Source: CAZCJU01 sp964562175
GTDB lineage: Bacteria > Bacillota > Clostridia > Oscillospirales > CAG-272
Direction: 5' to 3'
Length of the DNA stretch: 64,000 nucleotides
Assembly (NCBI GenBank): GCA_964562175.1
Contig: CAZLRV010000008.1
Coordinates: forward strand, 32,661 to 96,660
Made by a program: the position numbers and the translations under genes. Below are positions 51,692 to 59,335 of this stretch, piece after piece (the first letter of the stretch is position 1; each line of letters opens with the position of its first letter). The notes beneath the pieces are model-generated. The model was not told the DNA's origin, did not search any database, and saw only the letters and a list, made by a program, of their open reading frames with translations.

Positions 51692-54262
51692 ATGAAAGAA
51701 TACGAAAGCTTTGAGCGGATAGGCGTTATGCCGCACAGGAGCTATTACATACCCTTTTCGGAAAAAGATACGGAAAAATACAGATACGGAATAGTTGAGA
51801 GGACATCAAGCTCGGAATTTATTTCGCTAAACGGAAAGTGGGAGATAAAACAGCATGAGCATATGGAAGAATATGACATAAACGAAAGCTTATGCGACAC
51901 TATACCCGTTCCGTCATGCGTTCAGCTTCACGGCTACGATCGGGTGCAATACATAAACACACGTTATCCCATACCCGTAGACCCGCCGCACGTCCCCTAT
52001 GACACACCGTGCTGGCATTACAGACGGAAATTCACGCTTGATATGCGTTCGGGGAGGGCTTATTATCTTAATTTTGAGGGCGTTGACAGTGCGTTTTATC
52101 TTTATGTAAACGGAAGCTTTAAGGGCTATTCTCAAATATCGCACGCGATGAGCGAGTTCGATATCACCTCATTTGTTAAGGACGGCGAGAATGTAATAGA
52201 TGTGCTTGTGCTTAAATGGTGTGCCTCAACTTATTTGGAATGTCAGGACAAATTCCGCTTTTCGGGCATTTTTCGAGATGTTTACATACTTGACAGACCG
52301 AGCGAGCATATAACGGATTACAAGGTTGAAACAAATCTGCATGACGGCTGCGGTGAGCTGATATTCAAAAACGAAAGCCCCTGTATGATAGATTTGAGTA
52401 TTGAGGGACAATGCTTGAGCGTTGAGCCGAGTGAAACGGCACAGCTGTATATAAACGGCGTAAGACCGTGGACAGCCGAAAGCCCGACTCTTTATACACT
52501 TGTTATAAAGTCTTGCGGCGAGCGGATAACGGAGGCGGTCGGCTTCCGCACTGTGAGCATTGACGGAGCCGTATTCAAGATCAACGGCTCGGCAGTAAAG
52601 CTAAAGGGTGTAAACCGTCACGATTTTAACTGCGAGAGCGGTGCGACTGTCAGTCTTGATAATATGTATGAGGATATTCGGCTTATGAAAAGCCTGAATG
52701 TAAATGCCGTAAGAACCTCGCATTACCCGAATTGCCCGGAGTTTTATCTGCTGTGCGATGCTATGGGACTTTACGTAATGGACGAGGCGGACCTTGAAAT
52801 GCACGGCGCTTGCACAAGGCAAGGCGGCTACAGTGTGCCGTTGTGGGAAAATTACGCCGAGTGCGAGCTGTTTTCATGCGGTATAGAGGACAGGCACAGA
52901 GCGTTGGTCGAGCGTGACAAAAACCGCACTTGCGTTATAATATGGTCGCTCGGCAATGAAAGCTCGTTCGGCAAGGCGTTTTTCGGCGGCTGTAAATATA
53001 TAAAAGAGCGTGATAAAACACGTCCGGTGCATTACGAGGGACTTCAATGTGCGGACGAAAAATATTATTTTTCTGAATATGTCGATATGGTGAGCATGAT
53101 GTACCCCTCGCGCGATACGATTCGGGAGAAAATACTTGATGATCCGAGGGAGAACAGACCGTTTGTCATGTGTGAGTACACGCACGCCATGGGCAATTCC
53201 TGCGGAGATATTGCCGCATATTGGGATATGATATACGCAAACGAGCAAATGATGGGCGGCTTCGTTTGGGAATGGGCAGACCACGGAATAAAAACAGACA
53301 AGGGCTTTTTATACGGCGGCGATTTCGGCGAGGTCGATCACGACGGAAATTTCTGCATCGACGGTCTTTTGACACCCGACAGACAGCTTAAATCGTCGGC
53401 GCTCGAAATGAAAGCCGTATACGGAGGAAAAACACGCTCCGATATCGTCGATATTGCACTGCCGTGCGGAAATTACGGCAAAAAAAGAAATATCGAAATT
53501 GAGGTCGATGAGCATAGCGGTGAGCTTGCTTCGCTCAAAGCGGACGGTGTGGAGATCTTGGCAAGCCCCATGCATTTGAATATCATCAGATACATAGATA
53601 ATGATCGATTTACACTGCCCGAGCTTGAGCGTGTATGCCGTATAAGTCGGTGCAATAGCCGAGCTTACGAGTGCAAAAAAACGGAGAACGGCTACACCGT
53701 AATCGGCGTTATGTCAGCCGATTGCGTTGAGCCTGCCATGCGTTATGAGTTGAAATACGAGGTGGGTGACGGTGTACTTGCCGTATCGCTTGCGTATAAG
53801 ATACCCGAGCATATAAACGGAGTTCCGAGAGTAGGAATCGAGTTCGGAGTTGATAAAAAATACGGACGTATGAAATATGTCGGCTTCGGTGCGGGTGAGA
53901 GCTATTGCGACAAGCACGTAGCGTGCGACTACGGCGTATACGAATGCGACGCCGCAAGCAACTATAACAAGAACTATGTTCGTCCGCAGGAGTCGGGCAG
54001 TCACTGTATGTGCAAATACTCGGAGTGCATTGGACTTTTTGAAATGCAAGCCGATGAGCCGTTTTCGTTTTCAGTCGCTCCGTATACGACAAGGCAGATC
54101 GTCAATACAAGCCATTCGTTTGATTTGGTTGAGTGCGGATGGACGAATATTTGCGTAGATATTGCAATGCGCGGAATAGGCTCGCACTCGTGCGGCCCGA
54201 CGCTCGATGCTCGGTATGAGATACCGAGGGAGGGCAAAAACACCTTCTATTTCAAGCTTTGA
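51692..54262 (+). CDS. lacZ: Beta-galactosidase, glycoside hydrolase family 2
   Basis: An 856-residue cytoplasmic GH2 enzyme splitting terminal beta-galactosides. Domains in order: jelly roll (about 25-205), Ig-like (about 208-295), TIM barrel (about 296-570; LKGVNRHDFNCESGATVS, VRTSHYPNCPEFYLLCD), with the acid/base Glu in WSLGNESSFGKAF and the nucleophile Glu in VMCEYTHAMGNS, then the C-terminal Bgal_small_N-type beta domain (about 600-856). E. coli LacZ has 1024 residues, so this is a shorter clostridial form with a reduced linker. It has its own promoter and terminator region. The neighbouring CBM9-like surface proteins suggest growth on beta-galactan-containing polymers. Confidence 0.92.
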   Translation: MKEYESFERIGVMPHRSYYIPFSEKDTEKYRYGIVERTSSSEFISLNGKWEIKQHEHMEEYDINESLCDTIPVPSCVQLHGYDRVQYINTRYPIPVDPPHVPYDTPCWHYRRKFTLDMRSGRAYYLNFEGVDSAFYLYVNGSFKGYSQISHAMSEFDITSFVKDGENVIDVLVLKWCASTYLECQDKFRFSGIFRDVYILDRPSEHITDYKVETNLHDGCGELIFKNESPCMIDLSIEGQCLSVEPSETAQLYINGVRPWTAESPTLYTLVIKSCGERITEAVGFRTVSIDGAVFKINGSAVKLKGVNRHDFNCESGATVSLDNMYEDIRLMKSLNVNAVRTSHYPNCPEFYLLCDAMGLYVMDEADLEMHGACTRQGGYSVPLWENYAECELFSCGIEDRHRALVERDKNRTCVIIWSLGNESSFGKAFFGGCKYIKERDKTRPVHYEGLQCADEKYYFSEYVDMVSMMYPSRDTIREKILDDPRENRPFVMCEYTHAMGNSCGDIAAYWDMIYANEQMMGGFVWEWADHGIKTDKGFLYGGDFGEVDHDGNFCIDGLLTPDRQLKSSALEMKAVYGGKTRSDIVDIALPCGNYGKKRNIEIEVDEHSGELASLKADGVEILASPMHLNIIRYIDNDRFTLPELERVCRISRCNSRAYECKKTENGYTVIGVMSADCVEPAMRYELKYEVGDGVLAVSLAYKIPEHINGVPRVGIEFGVDKKYGRMKYVGFGAGESYCDKHVACDYGVYECDAASNYNKNYVRPQESGSHCMCKYSECIGLFEMQADEPFSFSVAPYTTRQIVNTSHSFDLVECGWTNICVDIAMRGIGSHSCGPTLDARYEIPREGKNTFYFKL

Positions 54263-54265
54263 ATA

Positions 54266-54294
54266 AAAAGCCCCGAACGCTTTGGCGTTCGGGG
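54266..54294 (-). terminator. Terminator between lacZ and the zinc-ribbon gene
   Basis: CCCCGAACGC (54271-54280) pairs with GCGTTCGGGG (54285-54294). On the minus strand the stem is followed by a C-free TTTTTATT stretch, so it serves the minus-strand gene best; it also lies 8 bases after the lacZ stop. Confidence 0.8.
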
Positions 54295-54303
54295 TAAGCT
54301 TGT

Positions 54304-55133
54304 TTATTGCATGGGAGGTGTTTGACTTTGTATGTAATTATTTATTATCTGCTGAGTTTCAACAGTTTTGTTATATTTTTTGATCTCCGCACGAAGCAGG
54401 AACGAAAGCACAATGGAAGCAACTTGGAATATGAGACGGAATATGCCGGAGGCGGTCAAGCTGACCCAACTACGTGCGCCAACGCCCATAAAGCTTGCCT
54501 CTTCATTGCATGCGGCGACGAGAATGAGATATGCTATCAAAAATACGAAGAAATCAACGAACAGCATAATGCGAACGAAGATAAGATAGCCGCATTTATA
54601 TGTCTTTGTGAAGAACGGTATGCACACTAAAGCGGATGCGGCAAGCAATGGCAGAAATCCGAGTATGATATTAAATATTCGAAGCCAGCCTATGCTGTCA
54701 TAATATTCGCTGAGAGCAGCCGAACTTAAGCTGCTGCTACCGCCAAATAAGTCGGAGAGTTCATCCTGTCCCGTGTATTTAAAATTGAGCTTTGTCGAAT
54801 GGGGAAGCATACAGATAAGAGAAATGAGCAGGCAAAGTGCGAGTATGGCGGTGAAGAGAAGCTTTTTGTCCTTAAAATCAAGCCCCATTTTCTGCGTGGT
54901 AAAGGTGTTTGCGTTTTTAGCAAATTGCTTCACCTGAGTGGTTGCATTGCCGACAAAATTACCCGCAGACTGACCCATATTTTGCATTTGGGGGTTCGGG
55001 GGAACGTTGCCGTTTACATTTTGTTCATATTGCGGGGGGGGGTAGTACCATTTCCCGCAACAGGCGTGCCGCATTTGGCACAGAAGTGTTCGTTTTCGTT
55101 AAGTGCGTTTCCGCAGTTTCCGCAAAACTTCAT
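54304..55133 (-). CDS. Zinc-ribbon membrane protein, split by a nine-G tract (frameshift)
   Basis: The intact product would have about 276 residues. It starts at the ATG at 55133 (AAGGAG 7 bases upstream) with a double-CxxC zinc ribbon, MKFCGNCGNALNENEHFCAK followed by CGTP, a Pro/Gln/Asn linker, and a membrane part with about four hydrophobic segments (LLFTAILALCLLISLICML, IILGFLPLLAASALVC and others). As read, the frame breaks in the linker: the minus-strand tract of nine C gives a stop after 39 residues, while ten would join the ribbon to the downstream frame (open from 55074). That downstream frame has no ribosome site of its own. This may be a sequencing error in a homopolymer, a true broken gene or a phase-variable switch. 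The zinc-ribbon plus membrane layout is common in Firmicutes, function unknown. Confidence 0.7.
55034..55042 (+). repeat. Run of nine G (homopolymer tract at the frameshift)
   Basis: Nine consecutive G (C on the coding strand) lie within the linker codons of the zinc-ribbon gene. Length 10 restores the frame. It is the only G or C run of this length that I noticed in the window. Confidence 0.9.
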
Positions 55134-55242
55134 TTTTTTCTCCTTGTCGCAATTGTTAATACATTATCTGCATTATACCACTTTATTTTACATTTGTCAA
55201 CATCCAAATAAAACAATTTTATCGTTTTCGAGTATTTTTTTC

Positions 55243-55272
55243 AAAAAAAACGCCGCACATGAATGTACGGCG
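55243..55272 (-). terminator. Terminator of the peptidase/GDPD operon
   Basis: CGCCG-C-ACAT and ATGT-A-CGGCG (55251-55272) form a stem with one mismatch and, on the minus strand, eight T follow. It begins 7 bases beyond the GDPD stop. Confidence 0.88.
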
Positions 55273-55278
55273 ACATTT

Positions 55279-56109
55279 TTATCTTGTCATAAGATATTGT
55301 TTGAGCGCAAGGAGCCAATCGGTTTGAATAAAATCGGCACCCTTATCGACGAGCCAACCCCAGCCCTTATCGGGTGAGGAGGTCAGCGAAATATCATCGG
55401 TATGGTATGCTGAGATGACCGACTTCTCGTTGTATACTATCGAGTTCATCCATATGAGCAGGCCGCGCTCGTGCATGGCTCTTATATATTCATCGCTTAT
55501 TACCTCGTCATCCTCGCTCGAAAACAGAACCTCCGCACCGATCACGTTCACGCCCTTTGATATGAGCATATCGGTCACATTGTCCTTTGCTTTTATCATT
55601 GGCATAAACATAAAATCGGCGGCGTAGCGTGATACGTCCTCAAGACATTTTTCGTCTGTGGTCGTTTTTACTATTACCTGCTTTTCGACTCCCGCCGCTC
55701 TTATCTGCTCCGAAATGCCCGCAACGTCGGAGCCGAATTTGTCAACATTTATGTAGGCCTTATCCTTCAGAAACGCAAGTACCTCGCTCAGGGTCGGTAT
55801 GGTGTAGCTCGTTTCCACTCCGTCTTGATTGAGCAGGCGAAGCCGTTTGACTTCTTCTCCCGTCATCTCCGGTATGCGCTTTTCGCATTTCAAAAATACG
55901 CTTTCCATGCCGGGGTGAAAGACGAAAAATTGACCGTCTGCGGATTTTGAAACGTCTATCTCCACAACGTCCGCACCGTGGGACAGTGCTATTTTATATG
56001 CTGCCATGGTATTGCACGGAATATTGGCACGGCAAGCACCGCGGTGTGCGGCAAGAAACGGTATTTTTCTCTCATCTCTGTTTTCGAATATGCTTTTGTT
56101 AAGATCCAT
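55279..56109 (-). CDS. Glycerophosphodiester phosphodiesterase family protein
   Basis: A 276-residue cytoplasmic GDPD-fold protein expected to cut glycerophosphodiesters to sn-glycerol-3-phosphate and an alcohol. AAHRGACRA holds the first catalytic His, VVEIDVSKSADGQFFVFHPG the metal ligands (ExD) and second His, and the C-terminal GADFIQTDW the closing strand. The conserved PENT motif reads PCNT, with Cys in place of Glu; this may alter activity. There is no signal peptide. The longest frame begins 94 codons earlier inside the next gene, but ATG with GAGGGAA 7 bases upstream fits the family. It lies 10 bases after the peptidase E-like gene. Confidence 0.85.
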   Translation of the reverse strand: MDLNKSIFENRDERKIPFLAAHRGACRANIPCNTMAAYKIALSHGADVVEIDVSKSADGQFFVFHPGMESVFLKCEKRIPEMTGEEVKRLRLLNQDGVETSYTIPTLSEVLAFLKDKAYINVDKFGSDVAGISEQIRAAGVEKQVIVKTTTDEKCLEDVSRYAADFMFMPMIKAKDNVTDMLISKGVNVIGAEVLFSSEDDEVISDEYIRAMHERGLLIWMNSIVYNEKSVISAYHTDDISLTSSPDKGWGWLVDKGADFIQTDWLLALKQYLMTR

Positions 56110-56119
56110 TTTTATTCCC

Positions 56120-56692
56120 TCATATCTCCAAAATATCAATATCTTCGTTACCGAGCTTGCACACGGTATATTTTCCCTCGCTTTTTGCCTGCTCGTAATA
56201 CTTCTCACGCTCGGGGCAGAAGTGACAAAAATAGATCCTGTCGATGATACCGAGTGCGGTAAAGTCGGTCGTGTTTGTAATGTTTTCATCAAATGGCAAA
56301 AGATGCTCCGTTGAGGGGCAGAGAAGGTGTACACCGGCACTTGCTCCGACATATACGACGCCGTTTTCAAGATAACGCAATAAAGCGGCACGAAATCCGA
56401 CGGACTTTATCCGCTCACACAGCAAAAACGTGTTGCCGCCGCAGACATATATCAGGTCTATATCGAGCGATGTGTATTCCTCGGGCTTGTCCTCTTGAAA
56501 AACATATATGTTTTCACGCAGAAAGCCGACTTTTTTCATCATCGAAAAGAATTTTCCCCGACGTGTCGGCAGTGCTATCGCACTCGGAATGAAAAGCACC
56601 TTGCATTTATCAAGCGGCTTTCCGAGTGCGGATATTATTTTTTCTTTCGTTACCTCGTCGGCAAAGCCGCTTGAGGTGAGTATAAGCTTCAT
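56120..56692 (-). CDS. Peptidase E-like protein (family S51)
   Basis: A 190-residue cytoplasmic class-I glutamine-amidotransferase-fold peptidase related to dipeptidase E. The nucleophile Ser is in VYVGASAGVHLL (GxSAG), and VCGGNTFLLCERI is the second signature block; YFCHFCPERE supplies the region usually bearing the His. Such enzymes cut N-terminal Asp-X dipeptides, though many homologues have other or unknown roles. It is 10 bases upstream of the GDPD gene in the same operon. The start is uncertain within a few codons because AAGGCGG lies rather far from the ATG. Confidence 0.82.
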   Translation of the reverse strand: MKLILTSSGFADEVTKEKIISALGKPLDKCKVLFIPSAIALPTRRGKFFSMMKKVGFLRENIYVFQEDKPEEYTSLDIDLIYVCGGNTFLLCERIKSVGFRAALLRYLENGVVYVGASAGVHLLCPSTEHLLPFDENITNTTDFTALGIIDRIYFCHFCPEREKYYEQAKSEGKYTVCKLGNEDIDILEI

Positions 56693-56757
56693 TTAACAAA
56701 TTTCCGCCTTGTTTCATATTATATGATTGAGTCAAAGCATTGAAAGGACGTGAGAAT

Positions 56758-56910
56758 ATGCGAGGCTGTAACAGCAGACCGAAGCAGATAATAGCGTGTG
56801 CCGTTTGCTTCGGTGCGGGTATTTTGCTTTCGTTTTTTCTGCCGCCCGTCGTTATGGTGTTTGCGGAGGCGGCGGTAATATGTATTATCGGCATACTTTG
56901 TATGCTGTAG
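56758..56910 (+). CDS. Small membrane protein upstream of the SpoVM-like peptide
   Basis: A 50-residue protein. A short polar N-terminus with MRGCNSRPKQ is followed by two hydrophobic stretches (about 11-31 and 34-50) split by LPPVV. AAAGGA lies 9 bases before the ATG. Short proteins of this shape (GCxxxP followed by FGAGILLSFFLPP) occur in many Clostridia without a known role. It precedes the SpoVM-like gene by 15 bases and is presumably co-transcribed, so a part in forespore envelope formation is possible but only by association. Confidence 0.65.
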   Translation: MRGCNSRPKQIIACAVCFGAGILLSFFLPPVVMVFAEAAVICIIGILCML

Positions 56911-56925
56911 CGGGGAGGTGATGAT

Positions 56926-56997
56926 TTGAAGGTAGTCGTGATAAGATCGCCGAAATTGTTTTCGGGCTTGCTTAAAAGAATATTTCACGTAAAATGA
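56926..56997 (+). CDS. spoVM: SpoVM-like amphipathic spore-coat anchoring peptide
   Basis: A 23-residue open frame starting with TTG and preceded by GGGGAGGTG, 5 bases before the start. The product, MKVVVIRSPKLFSGLLKRIF plus HVK, aligns without gaps to Bacillus SpoVM (26 residues): Ile6, a basic residue at 7, Pro9, Lys10, Gly14, two aliphatics at 15-16 and a basic residue at 17. In B. subtilis this amphipathic helix senses the convex forespore membrane, recruits the SpoIVA coat ATPase and needs Pro9. Position after another small gene and against rlmH, abutting its stop, would hide it from most annotation pipelines. The frame is short, but conserved positions and the excellent ribosome site make it likely real. 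Confidence 0.72.
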   Translation: MKVVVIRSPKLFSGLLKRIFHVK

Positions 56998-57477
56998 TCA
57001 TTTATGGTATTTAAGTCCGGCGTTTATCGCAAAGGCACGGTATATCTGTTCGGCAAGTATTACACGCATGAGCCTGTGTGGAAAGGTCATATCGGATACG
57101 GACAGACGAATATCGCAGGCTTTTTTGACCGATTCGTCAAGCCCGTGCGAGGAGCCGATTATAAATGCTATGCGACCGTGCGACAGCTGCGCATCGGCAA
57201 TACACCGTGCGAGTGCTTCACTGCTCATACGTTTGCCCTCAACGCAAAGTGATATAACATAGGAGCGCGGCGGTATGGCTTGGAGTATTTTTTTGCCCTC
57301 ATCGAGCAGGGCGGCACGTATCTCGCCCTCGCTCGGTTCTTTTGAAACACGGCTCTCTTTTATCTCAACATTTGTAAGGCGTGCAAATGCGCCTATCCGC
57401 TTTTCGTATTCAAGAACAGCATCGGCATAGTATTTTTCTTTAAGCTCGCCGACGTGTATTATGCAAACGCTCGTCAT
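56998..57477 (-). CDS. rlmH: 23S rRNA (pseudouridine1915-N3)-methyltransferase RlmH
   Basis: A 159-residue SPOUT-fold methyltransferase that modifies pseudouridine 1915 in helix 69 of 23S rRNA. HVGELKEKYYADAVLEYEKR opens the family, SLCVEGKRMSSEA the middle, and the SAM-binding knot is IAFIIGSSHGLDESV followed by LSVSDMTFPHRLMRVILAEQIYRA. The length matches the usual 155-160. It overlaps walJ by 4 bases (ATGA), keeping the walJ-rlmH order of many Firmicutes. The stop is directly next to that of the convergent SpoVM-like gene. Confidence 0.95.
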   Translation of the reverse strand: MTSVCIIHVGELKEKYYADAVLEYEKRIGAFARLTNVEIKESRVSKEPSEGEIRAALLDEGKKILQAIPPRSYVISLCVEGKRMSSEALARCIADAQLSHGRIAFIIGSSHGLDESVKKACDIRLSVSDMTFPHRLMRVILAEQIYRAFAINAGLKYHK

Positions 57478-58247
57478 AGCAACCTCTTTGGAACAGTGCT
57501 TGAGGCAACGTCGAGATGCACGGATGAATATCCCGCCTCGTCAAGCACTTTTCTTGAGCCTTTATACGCAAGCTCCGGCGTGTTGTTTTCCTCCGAAAGA
57601 TGTGCCAGCAGAATATTTTCCGCACCGTCATGTGCGAGGCGGGGAAGGATCTGCCGACAGGATAGATTCGATAAATGACCTCTGTCCGAAAGAATACGCC
57701 GTTTCAGCTCCTCCGGATAGCTTCCGCACATGAGCATTTGCTCATCGTGATTTGATTCTATTATAAGCGAGTCGCACCCCGATATTGAGGCGTAGACCTC
57801 GTTTGAGATATGTCCTATATCGGTTGCCACACCGAGTCGATGACCGCACAGCTCTATCACATAACCGACCGAGCCGAGACTGTCGTGAGGTGTCGGAAAA
57901 CTCGTTATCGTCATATTGCCGACACGCTCGGTGAAGCGGGTGGAGTGAAAAACGATGTTTTTCATATCCGAAAATTTTCCGCACTCACCGCAGCTTTTTA
58001 TCATATGCACCGGAATGGATGTTTTTTTGCATATCATGCCGACTGCGGTGGTGTGATCGCCATGCTCATGCGTGATGAAAAGAGCCTTGATGTCCGAAAT
58101 ATCCGAGCCTATTTTCGTCAAGCCCTCACAGAGCCGTTTATATGAAAAGCCCGCATCTATGAGAAAACAATCGTTGCCGTCACAGACGAATATACAGTTG
58201 CCTCGTGAGGATGAATAAAGCGTATATACCGCAGGTTCATTAAGCAT
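57474..58247 (-). CDS. walJ: MBL-fold metallohydrolase WalJ/YycJ
   Basis: A 257-residue metallo-beta-lactamase-fold hydrolase. LYSSSRGNCIFV, FLIDAGFSYKRL and ITHEHGDHTTAVGM hold the zinc ligands (HxHxDH), with GVATDIGH and the later AHLSEENN supplying the others. WalJ/YycJ proteins are 5-prime exonucleases linked to mismatch repair and cell-wall control, usually in the walRKHIJ operon; that operon is not in this window. It lies 3 bases after an integral membrane gene and overlaps rlmH. Confidence 0.9.
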   Translation of the reverse strand: MLNEPAVYTLYSSSRGNCIFVCDGNDCFLIDAGFSYKRLCEGLTKIGSDISDIKALFITHEHGDHTTAVGMICKKTSIPVHMIKSCGECGKFSDMKNIVFHSTRFTERVGNMTITSFPTPHDSLGSVGYVIELCGHRLGVATDIGHISNEVYASISGCDSLIIESNHDEQMLMCGSYPEELKRRILSDRGHLSNLSCRQILPRLAHDGAENILLAHLSEENNTPELAYKGSRKVLDEAGYSSVHLDVASSTVPKRLL

Positions 58248-58250
58248 ATC

Positions 58251-58634
58251 TTATCCTCTCAGGGTCAAAAGCAATGGCTCAAGCACGAACATATTAACGA
58301 AATCTATCATAAGCACTACCGTAAGCGGCAAAATGATAAATAAAAGCTTTTTTGCCCTTTCTTTGTTTTTGTTTATCCGCTCGCACATATCGACACGCTC
58401 GGAGTACGGTATGCTACTGTCAAGCTCATCCGGCGTACATAGGTTTTTGACATCTCCCCTACCGAGGACAATGTACAGGACAAAGAGAACGAGCAGAATA
58501 AAGAACAACACAAAGACTGTAAACGGCGTTTGCGGATAAAGGGTCTTTTCAAGATAAAGCGCTGCTTGATATAATGCTTCACACAAAGCGAATATCCCCA
58601 AGAGCAAAAGCAGCTTTTTTTGAGCTTTTTTCAT
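58251..58634 (-). CDS. Small integral membrane protein, unknown
   Basis: A 127-residue protein with three hydrophobic segments (about 7-26, 38-58 and 96-119) and a charged cytoplasmic-type loop between the second and third (ERVDMCERINKNKERAKK). I do not recognise the family. Its start overlaps the CinA-C gene by 4 bases and its stop is 3 bases from walJ, so it is translated with both. Confidence 0.65.
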   Translation of the reverse strand: MKKAQKKLLLLLGIFALCEALYQAALYLEKTLYPQTPFTVFVLFFILLVLFVLYIVLGRGDVKNLCTPDELDSSIPYSERVDMCERINKNKERAKKLLFIILPLTVVLMIDFVNMFVLEPLLLTLRG

Positions 58635-59098
58635 ATGTTATACCTCGTCTCAAGCAGAGCGGCAACACGCTCGGCGACTCTTTGACGGACGAGCTGTCGC
58701 CCTATATCGCCCTCGCAAAGCTTGTATACCTCATTGCCGCTTTTGTCCGCTATCGCAACGTAAACAAGCCCTACGGGCTTTTCGGCACTTCCGCCGCCCG
58801 GTCCGGCTATTCCCGTAACGGATACGGCAATGTCGGCATTGAATAAGGCTTTTACACCGTTTGCCATGGCCTCGGCGCATTCTGCACTTACCGCACCGTA
58901 ATTCTTTATTATGCTCTCCTCAACGCCCAAAAGCCGTATCTTTATATCGTTTGCGTATGATACAACACCGCCGTCGTATACCTCGGAGGAGCCGGCAATG
59001 TCGGTAATGAGCTTTGACAAAAGCCCGCCGGTACAGCTTTCGGCAAAGGTTATCTTAAGCCCGTTTTTTCTCAAATACTCGTATATTTTGTAAAACAT
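58631..59098 (-). CDS. pncC: CinA C-terminal domain protein, nicotinamide-nucleotide amidase
   Basis: A 155-residue protein of the CinA-C/PncC family that turns nicotinamide mononucleotide into nicotinic acid mononucleotide plus ammonia. FAESCTGGLLSKLITDIAGSSEVYDGGVVSYAN is the family core with the catalytic Ser in ESCTGG, and SVTGIAGPGGGSAEKPVGLVYVA the second block. The N-terminal MoeA-like domain of full CinA is absent. GGGGAA 7 bases before this ATG sets the start, 14 codons inside the open frame. It is the first gene of the four-gene operon ending with rlmH. The divergent gene is pnuC, which also concerns nicotinamide compounds, so both flank one NAD-salvage region. Confidence 0.9.
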   Translation of the reverse strand: MFYKIYEYLRKNGLKITFAESCTGGLLSKLITDIAGSSEVYDGGVVSYANDIKIRLLGVEESIIKNYGAVSAECAEAMANGVKALFNADIAVSVTGIAGPGGGSAEKPVGLVYVAIADKSGNEVYKLCEGDIGRQLVRQRVAERVAALLETRYNI

Positions 59099-59197
59099 TG
59101 TGTTTTCCCCAATAATATAAACTGATACAGTATACCGCATGGCGTATGTTTTTTCAAGCGTTTTGTGTGATATTTTATTGAAATTTGTGTTTTAGGC

Positions 59198-59226
59198 TTG
59201 ACAAAATCGATTTTTTATGATATCAT
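59198..59226 (+). promoter_or_regulatory. Sigma-A promoter of the pnuC leader
   Basis: TTGACA (59198-59203), 17-base spacer, TATCAT (59221-59226). The start would be near 59233, exactly where the first stem of the structured leader begins. Confidence 0.75.
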
Positions 59227-59233
59227 TACGAAA

Positions 59234-59318
59234 ACTGCCACCGGGCAGAGAATGTATTTTTGCATTCGTCATTACACCGTTAGGTCATAGAAGGTGTAAT
59301 GTCGGGTGCTTATTTTTT
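59234..59318 (+). ncRNA. Structured leader RNA upstream of pnuC, candidate riboswitch
   Basis: Between the promoter and the ribosome site three stems can be drawn: CTGCC/GGCAG (59235-59239 with 59244-59248), GAATG/CATTC (59250-59254 with 59263-59267) and CATTACACC/GGTGTAATG (59270-59278 with 59293-59301). CGGGTGCTTA then eight T follow. The first loop's ACC can pair with GGT in GGGTG just after stem three, which would give a compact fold. The gene regulated is a vitamin transporter for an NAD precursor, so a ligand such as NAD+, NMN or nicotinamide riboside is a natural guess. I do not recognise the class: it matches no TPP, preQ1 or FMN core, and I could not match it to NAD+-I or NAD+-II from memory. 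Confidence 0.5.
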
Positions 59319-59335
59319 TTGAAATGAGGTATTTT

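Noticed and set aside
56700..56757. Sigma-E or sigma-K promoter for the SpoVM-like pair
   Set aside because: The CATATTATATGAT stretch resembles a -10, but no matching -35 at the right distance could be placed.
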